Source: Candidatus Gastranaerophilales bacterium (lineage in GTDB: Bacteria; Cyanobacteriota; Vampirovibrionia; Gastranaerophilales; Gastranaerophilaceae). From it: a stretch of 64,000 nucleotides of DNA. The notes beneath the pieces were generated by a model. It had not been told where the DNA came from. It was given only the letters and a program-made list of their open reading frames with translations, and made no database searches. The translations under genes were made by a program, and so were the position numbers. Of this stretch, positions 44,514 through 53,788 are shown in pieces. The DNA lies in the NCBI GenBank assembly GCA_944322785.1, contig CALUPW010000004.1, positions 1-64,000 on the forward strand. The letters run 5' to 3'. Position 1 is the stretch's first letter; each line of letters opens with the position of its first letter.

Positions 44514-45272
44514 ATGAAAAGAATTGATTTATTCAGACAACACCTGGAAGAAAAAAGAGCAGTAAAAATTATTGCAGGAATTGACAACTTTGATATGGAA
44601 TCCGTTAAAAAAGTTGTTTCAGCTGCAGACAAAGCAGGCGCAAGCGCTGTTGACATCTGTGCTGATGAAAATATTATTGCCGCAGTTAGAGAAATGACTG
44701 ATTTGCCGGTATTTGTTTCATCAATTGTACCGCAAAAGCTTGCAAGAGCCGTTGAACTCGGTGCTGATGCAATTGAACTGGGCAACTTTGATGTTCTTTA
44801 CAAATCAGGCAAAACATTTACAGCCTCTGAAGTTTTGGAACTTACAAAAGAAACCCTTGCTCTTTTAAAGGGTCAGCATGTATTTTTCTCTGTTACTGTT
44901 CCTGGTGAATTGGATATCAATGAACAAATCGAACTTGCAAGAGAATTGGAAACTTTAGGAATTGATTTAATCCAAACTGAAGGTCATTTTTCAAAAGATG
45001 AACAATCAAACGGCGTAAGAGGTTTGATGGAAAGAGTTGAACTTACGATTTCCAATACCGTTGAACTTGTACGAAACGTTGAAATCCCTGTTATGACAGC
45101 AACCGGTATCAACCCGACAACCGCACCGTTTGCATTTGCGGCAGGAGCATCTGCTATCGGCTGCGGTTCATGCATTAACAAACTTAATTCTGAAATTGCA
45201 ATGGTTGCAACTGCAAAACAACTTGTTGAAATTTCAGCTAAAAATGCGGAAAAAATTGCAGCTTTAGTTTAA
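44514..45272 (+). CDS. Ycf23/DUF561-like TIM-barrel protein
   Basis: 252 residues, single alpha/beta barrel. Its IIAGIDNFDMESV start, AVDICADENIIAAVREMTDLPVFVSS, the GADAIELGNFDVLY block and TATGINPTTAPFAFAAGASAIGCGS match the Ycf23/DUF561 family of cyanobacteria and plastids. Biochemical function is unknown. Phylogenetic value: such genes outside Cyanobacteria are unusual, supporting a cyanobacterial-sister origin. Strong promoter and terminator; monocistronic. Confidence 0.85.
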   Translation: MKRIDLFRQHLEEKRAVKIIAGIDNFDMESVKKVVSAADKAGASAVDICADENIIAAVREMTDLPVFVSSIVPQKLARAVELGADAIELGNFDVLYKSGKTFTASEVLELTKETLALLKGQHVFFSVTVPGELDINEQIELARELETLGIDLIQTEGHFSKDEQSNGVRGLMERVELTISNTVELVRNVEIPVMTATGINPTTAPFAFAAGASAIGCGSCINKLNSEIAMVATAKQLVEISAKNAEKIAALV

Positions 45273-45304
45273 AGTCAAAATTTTTCGGATTTAATTTTTA
45301 AAAA

Positions 45305-45331
45305 ACGCCGGTATTTGCCGGCGTCTTTTTT
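45305..45331 (+). terminator. Terminator after the Ycf23-like gene
   Basis: Arms ACGCCGG and CCGGCGT with a TATTTG loop, followed by CTTTTTTTA. Confidence 0.85.
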
Positions 45332-45417
45332 ATACATACCGTCACAATTATTTACATTAAATGGAAAAATAATCAGGTTTTAACTACAATATTCTTATAA
45401 GAATTAAGAGGGATATT

Positions 45418-46992
45418 ATGGAAATTATTTTAGATATTTTATACATTTATGCTGCACTTTATACAATATTTTTTCTTGCACTTGCCATCAGAAATCTTAA
45501 TGACAGAAAATTTAAAAGAGAAAAAAGATACTCCCAGTTTGAAGATAAAGACAATCTTGCTGTTGTAATTTATGCACATAATAACTGTGATTCGCTCGAA
45601 AAACTTATACAGGAGCTTAAATCACAAGATTATCCAATTTGTAATTTTAAAGTTTATCTTATTTTGGACAACTGCACAGACGGCTCACAAAATCTCTTTA
45701 ATAATGATCCGTTTGTTCATGCTGTTAATATCAAGGATGTCGGAACCATCGGCAAAGATCAGGCTATTTCTATTTTACTTGAACAACTATCTCATGATGA
45801 TTACATTGATTCTTTTGTGTTCATTGACGGCGACAGAAGCATTGCTCCTGACTTTTTGTCAACGGTTAACTCCGCCCTTACAAAAAACAGTGTCCTTAGC
45901 GGCGAAACTATTATTGATGTTGAAAACCTCGGTCCGATTGACAAAATCAAAGCCGCTTATCAAAAATACCATATGAATTTTTTACGTAAAGCCCGATCCC
46001 TTTTCGGACTTGCTTCTCAGGCTGACAGCGGCGTTTTTATAATAAAAAAAGATATTGTTAATCAAATCGGAGATGTTGATTTTAAAGATATAAATTCTGA
46101 ATTAAAATACAGTATGCTTTTATCAAAAATCAAGTACAAATGTACCTATAACCCTAACATTCAAACAGTTGTCGACAGCACGAATTATGTCTTTAGAAAA
46201 CCTCGTCTTTCCGCAAGGCTTTATTTATTCAGAAATGCAATTCCGCAAATTTTTTCTACAAATTTTGTATTTACGGAACATGTTCTATCAATGATTTATC
46301 CGAATATATGGACGCTGTTAATAATTTATGCAATAGTATTAAAACATTCCTACAGTTCATATTTCTTTTTAGATTTCAAATTCGTTCTTTTCACATTCAT
46401 ACTTCTTTTGATAGGATTTGCACTGAGTCTTATCGAATCTAAATTGAACAGAGTTGAAATTATCAGATTATTTATGTATCCGGCATATTCATTCGGGCAT
46501 ATTATCAAAAACTTTCCGCCAATCAGAAAACTTATAAATAAAATTCTTAACCGTGAAGATTTGCCGGAAAATGTTCAAAAATTTGACGTTGATATTGTTG
46601 TAACAACAAACCGCGGCAACAATCTGAACTGTAAAATGCAATTTATTTCAGACAACGGACTTGCAAAAATCAGATTTTTCTATAAAAACAAAAAATTTAC
46701 AACCGCAACACATCTCAGAATGATTGATGCGTTGAATGAACTTAAAACAAAACTTGACGATTACGGATTTGTACTAAAAATTTGCAGCTGCTGCTCACAC
46801 TTTACACCAAACTTTGACGGCTCAACCAATATGCTGAAAGGTTTTTGCAACAGCGACTATCCGTCACCTTCAATAAAAGAACAGAAACCGACTTTAATCT
46901 GGAATACATGTAACGACTTTTGTCCGGCGGAATTAAACAGTCTTATTTCCGAAATGGTTAAAGAAAGCAATCAGGACGAACAAGTTCGTTAA
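45418..46992 (+). CDS. Membrane-bound family 2-like glycosyltransferase with Cys-rich C-terminus
   Basis: 524 residues. An N-terminal membrane helix (about 1-25) precedes a GT-A domain with VVIYAHNNCDSLEKLIQEL, LILDNCTDGS and the metal-binding VFIDGDRS. Two or three hydrophobic helices (about 290-360) follow, and the C-terminus contains a Cys-rich patch (CSCCSHFTP, then several more Cys) that could bind metal. Acceptor unknown. The C-terminal part overlaps the opposing folC by 35 bp. Confidence 0.82.
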   Translation: MEIILDILYIYAALYTIFFLALAIRNLNDRKFKREKRYSQFEDKDNLAVVIYAHNNCDSLEKLIQELKSQDYPICNFKVYLILDNCTDGSQNLFNNDPFVHAVNIKDVGTIGKDQAISILLEQLSHDDYIDSFVFIDGDRSIAPDFLSTVNSALTKNSVLSGETIIDVENLGPIDKIKAAYQKYHMNFLRKARSLFGLASQADSGVFIIKKDIVNQIGDVDFKDINSELKYSMLLSKIKYKCTYNPNIQTVVDSTNYVFRKPRLSARLYLFRNAIPQIFSTNFVFTEHVLSMIYPNIWTLLIIYAIVLKHSYSSYFFLDFKFVLFTFILLLIGFALSLIESKLNRVEIIRLFMYPAYSFGHIIKNFPPIRKLINKILNREDLPENVQKFDVDIVVTTNRGNNLNCKMQFISDNGLAKIRFFYKNKKFTTATHLRMIDALNELKTKLDDYGFVLKICSCCSHFTPNFDGSTNMLKGFCNSDYPSPSIKEQKPTLIWNTCNDFCPAELNSLISEMVKESNQDEQVR

Positions 46993-48127
46993 TCATATAA
47001 AAAGACCCGCAGATAATAGTTAATGTATCGGATTTGAATTCCAACCGTTCGAAAGACTCAAATTCTTTTGACGGATACTTGCAGACTGATTGTAAACCCG
47101 AAACCGTACATGAATTTTTATTGTTAAAATGATAAAAATAAATTTCGTCATTTTTGTCAAATAACAGAGAAACCATTTTTTTGTAATCTTTATTCTTTAA
47201 ACATCCGAAAACAAAGCGGCGTTTTTTATCGGGAAAATAGAAATCCAAACTTTCCCGCAGCGCAATGATTCCGTTCGGGTTGTGCGCACCATCAATTATA
47301 AGATTTTTTTCTTTTATATATTGAAATCTTGCTGGATGTTTAACATTTTTAAGAGCATTTTGAATAAGGCTTTCCGGAATATCAGGATAAACAAGTCTTA
47401 TTGCAGCAAGCGCAAGCGATAAATTTTCCTGCTGGTAAAGCCCTTTTAATGAAAGATTTGTTGTATCTTCAAACGGTGCAACCATCATAAAAAGAGAATT
47501 ATTTTTGTCTGCAGCATCTTTTATTGCTTCATAACCTTCAGATGCAACAACCGGACAGTCAGGCTTGATAATTCCTGCTTTTTCAAATGCTATTTTATCT
47601 TTTGTATCCCCGAGGCGTTCTGTATGATCTAACGCAATATGAGTAATAATTGCACATAGATTATTTTTTATAACGTTTGTTGCATCAAACCGTCCGCCAA
47701 GACCTGTTTCCAGAACTACGACATCGACCTTGTTGTCCGCAAAATATTTAAACATCACGGCTGTTAATATTTCAAATTCCGTAAGGTGAATATTGTTTTT
47801 GTCAGCGATTTCACAAATTTCAAAAACAAGGTTTGCAAAATCTTCATCTGAGATATCTTCACCGTTAATTTTAATTCTTTCCGTATATTTAAAAATATGC
47901 GGACTTGTATAGAGTCCGGTTTTTCTGCCGGATTCTTTTAATACTTCCGCAAGAATTGCGCAGACACTTCCCTTGCCGTTTGTACCTGCAACATGAAAAT
48001 ACTTAAGTTTGTCCTGCGGATTTCCGAGGAGTTCAAGAACTGAGGAAATCCGTTCCAGACCTAAATTTATAAAAAATTTGCCTTTTGAAGTTAAAAGCTC
48101 TTTTGCATCATTATAACTATGGGTCAT
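46958..48127 (-). CDS. folC: Folylpolyglutamate synthase / dihydrofolate synthase
   Basis: 389 residues, Mur-ligase fold. P-loop VAGTNGKGSVCAILAEVLK (about residue 45), FEILTAVMFKYF, GLGGRFDATNVI and IIDGAHNPNGI. Adds glutamate to dihydropteroate and tetrahydrofolate. Slightly shorter than E. coli FolC (about 420). Its 3' end overlaps the glycosyltransferase; prepilin E lies upstream on the same strand. Confidence 0.92.
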   Translation of the reverse strand: MTHSYNDAKELLTSKGKFFINLGLERISSVLELLGNPQDKLKYFHVAGTNGKGSVCAILAEVLKESGRKTGLYTSPHIFKYTERIKINGEDISDEDFANLVFEICEIADKNNIHLTEFEILTAVMFKYFADNKVDVVVLETGLGGRFDATNVIKNNLCAIITHIALDHTERLGDTKDKIAFEKAGIIKPDCPVVASEGYEAIKDAADKNNSLFMMVAPFEDTTNLSLKGLYQQENLSLALAAIRLVYPDIPESLIQNALKNVKHPARFQYIKEKNLIIDGAHNPNGIIALRESLDFYFPDKKRRFVFGCLKNKDYKKMVSLLFDKNDEIYFYHFNNKNSCTVSGLQSVCKYPSKEFESFERLEFKSDTLTIICGSFYMINELVRPDCFL

Positions 48128-48163
48128 AATTATAAATTAAATCAAACACACCTTACATTCAAC

Positions 48164-48844
48164 TTACCACGGGTAATCATCTTTAATGTCCCAGCCATCA
48201 GCCATAATCTTGTCAGTACAGCAATTGTCAAGACCTGATGAATCTTTTGTACAATTAGAATTAATATATTCAGAAGTTTGATTATAACAGTAAGGTCTTA
48301 ATGTATTTTTGTTGTCCATTCTAAATTGAAAAACATCTTTACCAAGCACATTCGGCGAAAGATAACCGTTTACATCCACATAAATAACACTGACATAAGT
48401 GGGGTTTCCCTGTTCATCAGTTGTATTTCTCGGTATAAAAACAGCAGTCCCGTCATTTAAGATAAAAAATATCCGGCTGGACTTAGATTGAAGCCCCCAG
48501 GTTATTGTATTACCTTTTATATTTTTCCAGGGCTGGTCAGTTTCATAACCGCAATCAACAGCCATTTTACATATTTGAACACCATTAAAATATGGTTTGT
48601 AATATAAATTGAAATAATCTTCGGCATCGGCTATATTTTTTCCTGAAGGCCATGTATCAAAAGGGCCGTTTACAAGCTGGGATTGTATTAATGCCTGACT
48701 TAAAATCGTATAAGTCTTTTTTAATTTTGTAACCAGAACTTTCTTTTGATGTTTTGCAATTAACGAAGGCAGAGTCATAGCGGCAACAATTCCGATTATA
48801 CCGAGGGTTATCAGAACTTCTGCCATGGTAAAGGCTTTTTTCAT
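48164..48844 (-). CDS. Prepilin-like protein E (YPW-ending subfamily)
   Basis: 226 residues. Leader MKKA, mature FTMAEV with Glu5 and a hydrophobic helix. Family loop IYVDVNGYLSPNVLGKDVFQF. The C-terminus has a Cys pair and ends ADGWDIKDDYPW, the motif shared with B, F and G. Divergent from the XRE gene at 48943 across a palindrome-bearing 98-bp gap. Confidence 0.88.
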   Translation of the reverse strand: MKKAFTMAEVLITLGIIGIVAAMTLPSLIAKHQKKVLVTKLKKTYTILSQALIQSQLVNGPFDTWPSGKNIADAEDYFNLYYKPYFNGVQICKMAVDCGYETDQPWKNIKGNTITWGLQSKSSRIFFILNDGTAVFIPRNTTDEQGNPTYVSVIYVDVNGYLSPNVLGKDVFQFRMDNKNTLRPYCYNQTSEYINSNCTKDSSGLDNCCTDKIMADGWDIKDDYPW

Positions 48845-48870
48845 ATAAAAATCTCCAACACTTATTATTA

Positions 48871-48894
48871 TATATTCAATTATAATTGAATATA
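48871..48894. promoter_or_regulatory. Perfect 24-nt palindrome in the prepilin E/XRE gap
   Basis: Arms TATATTCAATTA and its exact complement meet without a spacer. It is the longest perfect palindrome among the divergent pairs and a strong operator candidate. Confidence 0.6.
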
Positions 48895-48942
48895 ATTATA
48901 TGTCAATACAAAAATATATCAATAATAAGCCATAATGTTTTT

Positions 48943-49164
48943 ATGAACAAAAAAGAAGTGATTAAACAGATAGGCAAAAACATTCAAAACGCCAGAAAAG
49001 AAAAGGGATACACCCAGGAAACCTTCTCTGAACTTATGAACGTTTCCTGGAGTTATGTAGCAAAAATAGAATCGGGGATTTTAAATCTTTCCATAGGAAA
49101 AATCGCAGAGATTGCAGATTATCTTGATGTTGATATCAACACCCTGCTGGAAATTAAAAATTAG
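48943..49164 (+). CDS. XRE-family HTH transcriptional regulator (paired with prepilin E)
   Basis: 73 residues, essentially a bare Cro/C1 HTH (YTQETFSELMNVSWSYVAKIESG). An upstream in-frame ATG at 48886 would add 19 residues, but those codons run through the palindrome and lack protein-like character, so 48943 is preferred. No SD: CATAAT ends 6 nt before the ATG, suggesting a leaderless transcript. Ends in the TTAG shared with murG. Confidence 0.85.
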   Translation: MNKKEVIKQIGKNIQNARKEKGYTQETFSELMNVSWSYVAKIESGILNLSIGKIAEIADYLDVDINTLLEIKN

Positions 49165-50288
49165 TTATATTTTTCTGCAATATTAACTAATTTATCGCAA
49201 ATCAAATCAACACTGTCATATTTGGCGAGTTTAAGCGCTGCGTTTTGCAATTCTTTTAATTTTTGCGGATTTTGTATTAAATATGAAATCAAATCTGTTA
49301 ATGTGTCCTCGTTTACATCCTCATCTTCCAGATACAAAGCAGCACCCTTTTCCTCCATATATTTTGCGTTTTTGCGCTGGTGATCGGCCGCCGCAAATGG
49401 ATACGGAACAAGTATTGATGCAATACCTGATGCCGAAAGTTCTGAAAGACTCAGGGATCCTGAACGTGAAATGGCAATATCAGACGCTTTCAAAACCGTC
49501 ACCATATCATCAAAATAGGGTTTTACAATCAAATTTTTATCGGCTTCATATTCCGGATAAATTTTGATTAGCTGTTCAATCACACGCTCAAAATTCTTCT
49601 TACCGGTCTGGAAAATAATTTGTAAATCGTAATTTTTAGAGAATTTTTTAAGGATTTCAACGGCACCGTCATTAATTGAGCGGGCACCTTGAGAGCCGCC
49701 CATAATACAAAGTGTCATCTTGTCTGCCAGTCCCAAATTTTTTCGAGCCTCAGCTTTTGAAAGAGTTTTAAAAGTTTTACGTATAGGGTTTCCATTAATC
49801 ATGCAATCCGGATTATTTATTTCATTTTTAGCGCAGTCAAAGGCAAGAGAAACACAATCCGCCCATTTTGAAAGTTTTCTTGTTACAAGCCCCGGCTTTG
49901 CATCGCAATCATGGAGCATAAACGGCACCCTGCATAATTTTGCAGCCATCAGAGCCGGTGCCGAAACATACCCGCCTGTTCCGAAAACCGCATCGGGCTT
50001 GTACTTTAAAACATAGAAAATTGATGTTAACACAGCCATTCCGAGTTCTATAAACCATTTTACAAGAGTCAAACCTGCTTTTCTCGGCATTCCGTGAACA
50101 TAAACAGGTAAAAATTCAAAACCTTTTTGACTTACAATATCATATTCAAGATTTTGAGGATTACCCACATAAAATATTTTTTCATCCCTTTTGACGAGTT
50201 CATCTGCAACAGCAACCGCAGGATAAATATGTCCCCCTGTGCCGCCGCCTGTAATAAAATATGTATATTTTTTACCGGAGTCTGTCAT
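49161..50288 (-). CDS. murG: UDP-N-acetylglucosamine-peptidoglycan transferase
   Basis: 375 residues. N-terminal GGGTGGHIYPAVAVADEL and C-terminal acceptor/donor motifs (GGSQGARSIND, SRSGSLSLSELSASGI) are the MurG hallmarks. Adds GlcNAc to lipid I to make lipid II at the inner membrane face. Last gene of the mur/fts run; its start overlaps ftsW by 17 bp. Confidence 0.96.
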   Translation of the reverse strand: MTDSGKKYTYFITGGGTGGHIYPAVAVADELVKRDEKIFYVGNPQNLEYDIVSQKGFEFLPVYVHGMPRKAGLTLVKWFIELGMAVLTSIFYVLKYKPDAVFGTGGYVSAPALMAAKLCRVPFMLHDCDAKPGLVTRKLSKWADCVSLAFDCAKNEINNPDCMINGNPIRKTFKTLSKAEARKNLGLADKMTLCIMGGSQGARSINDGAVEILKKFSKNYDLQIIFQTGKKNFERVIEQLIKIYPEYEADKNLIVKPYFDDMVTVLKASDIAISRSGSLSLSELSASGIASILVPYPFAAADHQRKNAKYMEEKGAALYLEDEDVNEDTLTDLISYLIQNPQKLKELQNAALKLAKYDSVDLICDKLVNIAEKYN

Positions 50289-51474
50289 TTTCCTGATTCC
50301 TTATTTTTTTAATTCTTTTTTTAGAGATGTTTAATAAAATTCCGACCATCCATAGAGAAACAATAAGAGATGAACCGCCATAGCTGATAAACGGCAGCGG
50401 AACACCGGTTGTAGGCAAAAATGAACTGGCAACACTTATGTTCAAAAACGCCTGAAAACCGATAGAAAAAGTTATGCCGACCGCAAGAAGCCTTCCGTAC
50501 ATATCAGGGCATCTTGAGGCAACAATGAACCCTCTATGAACAAATGTCCAGAACAAACCGATTATAAGAACACAACCGACAAATCCCAATTCCTCGGCTA
50601 TAATTGCAAATATAAAGTCCGTATGGCATTCCGGCAGATATGAAAGTTTTTGAATTGAACCGCCATATCCAACGCCGTTAAAGCCTCCTGAAGCAAAAGC
50701 AATTAAAGATTGAATTATGTTATATCCCGCCCCCTGCGGATCTGTTTCCGGATGCCGCCAGATTCGAAGTCTTTGAAGCTGATAAGGTTTGATTATTGTC
50801 GTTAAAGCGAGAACAACGGTTGTAACACCTGCTGCCATAAAACTGAAAAACAGTTTTAAGGAACCGCCGCCGCACAAAAACATTACAACAGACACGGACA
50901 ATAGCAGAATAACCATACTCAAATTCGGCTGCATAAAAATGAATGCAAGCATTACAATAATCGGAATAAAATATTTTATCCATTTTGTTTCGTCAAAAAG
51001 ATTTCCGTTATCTTTAAAAGCAGAAGCAAGAAGAAGAACAACTGCAGGTTTTGCAAACTCAGACGGCTGAAGCTGGAAACCAAAAAGATTTATCCAACGT
51101 TTTGCCCCGTTAACGGTAACGCCTAAGGGGGTAAAATCAACCAGCAGAAGCGAAATTATTATTGCTGCCGCTAAAATCGTATTCCACTGTGAAAGTTTTT
51201 TGTAATCGTAATTTGTAAAAAATTTAAGCCCGATAAATCCCACAATGAAACATATAGCCTGTTTAATCAAAAATTGTGCGGGATTTACCCCTTCATCCAG
51301 ACATTTCGGTGCTGATGCGGAAAATATCGCCATAAACCCGATTATGACAAGAAATGTCACCACAACAAGAAGCGTTCTGTCAGGTGAAGATATTATAACG
51401 CTTTGAATAGGCGAACGATTTTCCCGCAGCCTGTCCCGTTCATAATTAGTTTTATCATAATCTCGATAAGACAT
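50272..51474 (-). CDS. ftsW: SEDS-family peptidoglycan polymerase, FtsW-type
   Basis: 400 residues, about ten membrane helices. Motifs include VNGAKRWINLFGFQLQPSEFAK and FLPTTGVPLPFISYGGSSL. The start at 51474 fits an AAGGTC-type SD and a cytoplasmic N-terminal tail; an upstream start at 51555 would run into murD coding sequence. Lies between murD and murG as in canonical dcw clusters, so FtsW rather than RodA. Confidence 0.93.
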   Translation of the reverse strand: MSYRDYDKTNYERDRLRENRSPIQSVIISSPDRTLLVVVTFLVIIGFMAIFSASAPKCLDEGVNPAQFLIKQAICFIVGFIGLKFFTNYDYKKLSQWNTILAAAIIISLLLVDFTPLGVTVNGAKRWINLFGFQLQPSEFAKPAVVLLLASAFKDNGNLFDETKWIKYFIPIIVMLAFIFMQPNLSMVILLLSVSVVMFLCGGGSLKLFFSFMAAGVTTVVLALTTIIKPYQLQRLRIWRHPETDPQGAGYNIIQSLIAFASGGFNGVGYGGSIQKLSYLPECHTDFIFAIIAEELGFVGCVLIIGLFWTFVHRGFIVASRCPDMYGRLLAVGITFSIGFQAFLNISVASSFLPTTGVPLPFISYGGSSLIVSLWMVGILLNISKKRIKKIRNQENDRLR

Positions 51475-52804
51475 AATCTTTAAAGACCTTTCCTCTCTCC
51501 TCATATCCGGAAAACATATCAAAACTTGCACATGCCGGCGAAAGCAGAACAACATCCGGATTTAACGAAATTGCTTTATCAATTGCACTTTCCATAGACG
51601 GTTCACGAATAATGTTTTCAAATCCGTCTTTTTTCAAATTTTCCTGAAATCTGTCTGCGGCTTCACCAATAAGAACAACTGTTTTAATATGTTTTTTGCA
51701 AGCTTCGTCAAACTCTTTTAAATCCGTATTTTTGTCACGGCCGCCCGCAATCAGAACAACATTTTTGTCAACAAATGACCTGATTGCAACAAGAGAAGCC
51801 TCAGGATTTGTTGCTTTTGAATCATTATAAAAAACTGTTCCGTTCTTTTCTGCAAATCTTTCAAGTCTGTGTTCCGGCACCTTGAAACTCATAATAGCGG
51901 ATTTTATTTTATCATTCGGAATTCCCTCAAGTTTTGCGGCAATAACTGAGCATTCAACATTTTGATAATTATGTTCGCCGATTAAAGGACAATCTTTTAA
52001 ATCAATAATATGCTCCTCAATCCCGTTACGTTTAAAATAAATTGCATCATTTTTTACGTAACAGCAGTTTGCGCCAAATTCTTCCGCAAACATAAAAACA
52101 GTTCCTCCACAATGAGATGCAAAATCCTTCAATTTTTCATCTTTTGCATTCAAGACTGAAAATGCAGGCTCTGTCGGTGATTTAAATATTTTAGCTTTTG
52201 CATTAAAATAATTTTCCAGATTACCGTGCCAGTTTATGTGATCGGGCGTAAAATTCGTCCAAATAGAAATTTGAGGCTGGAATGAATTGCTGTATTCAAG
52301 TTGAAATGAACTGCACTCACATACAAAGATTTCAACATCGCCGTCAAGAAGATCACACGGTGGAACCCCGTAATTGCCGCAGGGGTATGCCTTGAATTCC
52401 TGATTTAAAATATGGGCGGTTAATGCTGTTGTTGTAGTTTTTCCGTTTGTTCCGGTTATTGCAACAAAAGGTTTTGATGTTTGAGAAAAGGCAAGTTCAA
52501 TTTCTGAAATAACACGAATATTTTTTTCTTTAAGTTTTTGCATAATATCGGAATGCGGCGGAATTCCAGGACTTGTTACCGCAATATACGAATCGTTTAT
52601 AAATTCGTCGCTGTGATGCCCCATTTCAATTTTTATACCAAGCTTTTCAAAATTCTCAATTATTTCAATATCTTTTTCTTCTTTTTCGCGGCTTTCTGTT
52701 ATATAGACCTCTGCTCCGTGTCGGTTAAGATACTTTGCGGCTGAAATTCCGCTTTTTGAAAGCCCAAGAACTAAAACTTTTTTATCAAACCAGTTTGTTT
52801 TCAT
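51455..52804 (-). CDS. murD: UDP-N-acetylmuramoylalanine-D-glutamate ligase
   Basis: 449 residues. ATP-binding TGTNGKTTTTALTAHIL, then TNFTPDHINWHG and the C-terminal NDSKATNPEASLVAI. Adds D-glutamate to UDP-MurNAc-L-Ala. Its 3' end overlaps ftsW by 20 bp. Confidence 0.96.
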   Translation of the reverse strand: MKTNWFDKKVLVLGLSKSGISAAKYLNRHGAEVYITESREKEEKDIEIIENFEKLGIKIEMGHHSDEFINDSYIAVTSPGIPPHSDIMQKLKEKNIRVISEIELAFSQTSKPFVAITGTNGKTTTTALTAHILNQEFKAYPCGNYGVPPCDLLDGDVEIFVCECSSFQLEYSNSFQPQISIWTNFTPDHINWHGNLENYFNAKAKIFKSPTEPAFSVLNAKDEKLKDFASHCGGTVFMFAEEFGANCCYVKNDAIYFKRNGIEEHIIDLKDCPLIGEHNYQNVECSVIAAKLEGIPNDKIKSAIMSFKVPEHRLERFAEKNGTVFYNDSKATNPEASLVAIRSFVDKNVVLIAGGRDKNTDLKEFDEACKKHIKTVVLIGEAADRFQENLKKDGFENIIREPSMESAIDKAISLNPDVVLLSPACASFDMFSGYEERGKVFKDYVLSRL

Positions 52805-52807
52805 AAA

Positions 52808-53788
52808 CTAAATAATACCTCTTTGAGTCATACAAAATAAAACAAGCGCCAGCACCCCGAAAAGAGCCGAACAAAACGCAAATACAACAACAATTTTCTT
52901 TTCGCTCCAACCTGAAAGTTCAAAATGATGGTGTATCGGCGACATTTTAAAAATTCTTTTGCCTGTTGTTTTAAAACTAAGAACCTGCAAAATGACGGAC
53001 AATGTTTCAACTACAAAAACAGCGCCGATAAAAATTAAGAGAAATTCAAATTTGCCGACAACAGCAAGAGTTCCTAACAGTCCGCCGATTGCAAGAGAAC
53101 CTGTATCACCCATAAAAACCTGAGCTTTCGGCTTGTTATACCGCAAAAACCCGAATAAAGCGCCTGAAACGGAAGCTGAAACTATAGCAGCCCCCGAATG
53201 TCCTGTCAAAAGCAATATTATAGCACAGGCGGCAAATGCAAACAATCCGGTTGAAGACGCCAGACCGTCAAGACCGTCTGTCAGGTTGTATGCATTTGAT
53301 GCACCGGTAATGACAAACACCGCAAATAAAGGATACAACCATCCTAAATCAATTTCAAAACTTCCGATTGAAAAAAATGTGCCGAATGTATTACTCATCA
53401 TTACATAAATCGTAGGCAACAACGCAATAGCAATCTGGCGGAGCAGTTTTCCTTTTGCACTTAAACCGTCATTATGTTTCCCTTTAAGTTTTAAATAATC
53501 ATCCTGAAATCCGGCAAACGTATAAAAAAGAAATGTAATCAAAATTATAAAAGCTTCTTCCGATAGCTGCTGTGCTAACGCAAGCGTAATAATTGATGCA
53601 ATCACAACCGCCGCCACAATAAAAACTCCGCCGGTTGTCGGTGTGCCTTCTTTCTTTTGATGTGCTTCCGGCGCAACATCTTTTACATACTGCCCTATCA
53701 TTTTCTTTTTCAAAAAATCTATATACGGAACGCCGGACAAAAGGCATAATATCATTCCCAGTAAAAATGCCACTGTTACCATTATCAT
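52808..53788 (-). CDS. mraY: Phospho-N-acetylmuramoyl-pentapeptide transferase
   Basis: 326 residues, about ten membrane helices. AGFQDDYLKLKGKHNDGL, NAYNLTDGLDGLAS and IHHHFELSGW carry the catalytic Asp and His. It transfers phospho-MurNAc-pentapeptide to undecaprenyl phosphate to make lipid I. The start shares ATGA with the murF stop. Slightly shorter than the E. coli enzyme (360). Confidence 0.96.
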   Translation of the reverse strand: MIMVTVAFLLGMILCLLSGVPYIDFLKKKMIGQYVKDVAPEAHQKKEGTPTTGGVFIVAAVVIASIITLALAQQLSEEAFIILITFLFYTFAGFQDDYLKLKGKHNDGLSAKGKLLRQIAIALLPTIYVMMSNTFGTFFSIGSFEIDLGWLYPLFAVFVITGASNAYNLTDGLDGLASSTGLFAFAACAIILLLTGHSGAAIVSASVSGALFGFLRYNKPKAQVFMGDTGSLAIGGLLGTLAVVGKFEFLLIFIGAVFVVETLSVILQVLSFKTTGKRIFKMSPIHHHFELSGWSEKKIVVVFAFCSALFGVLALVLFCMTQRGII

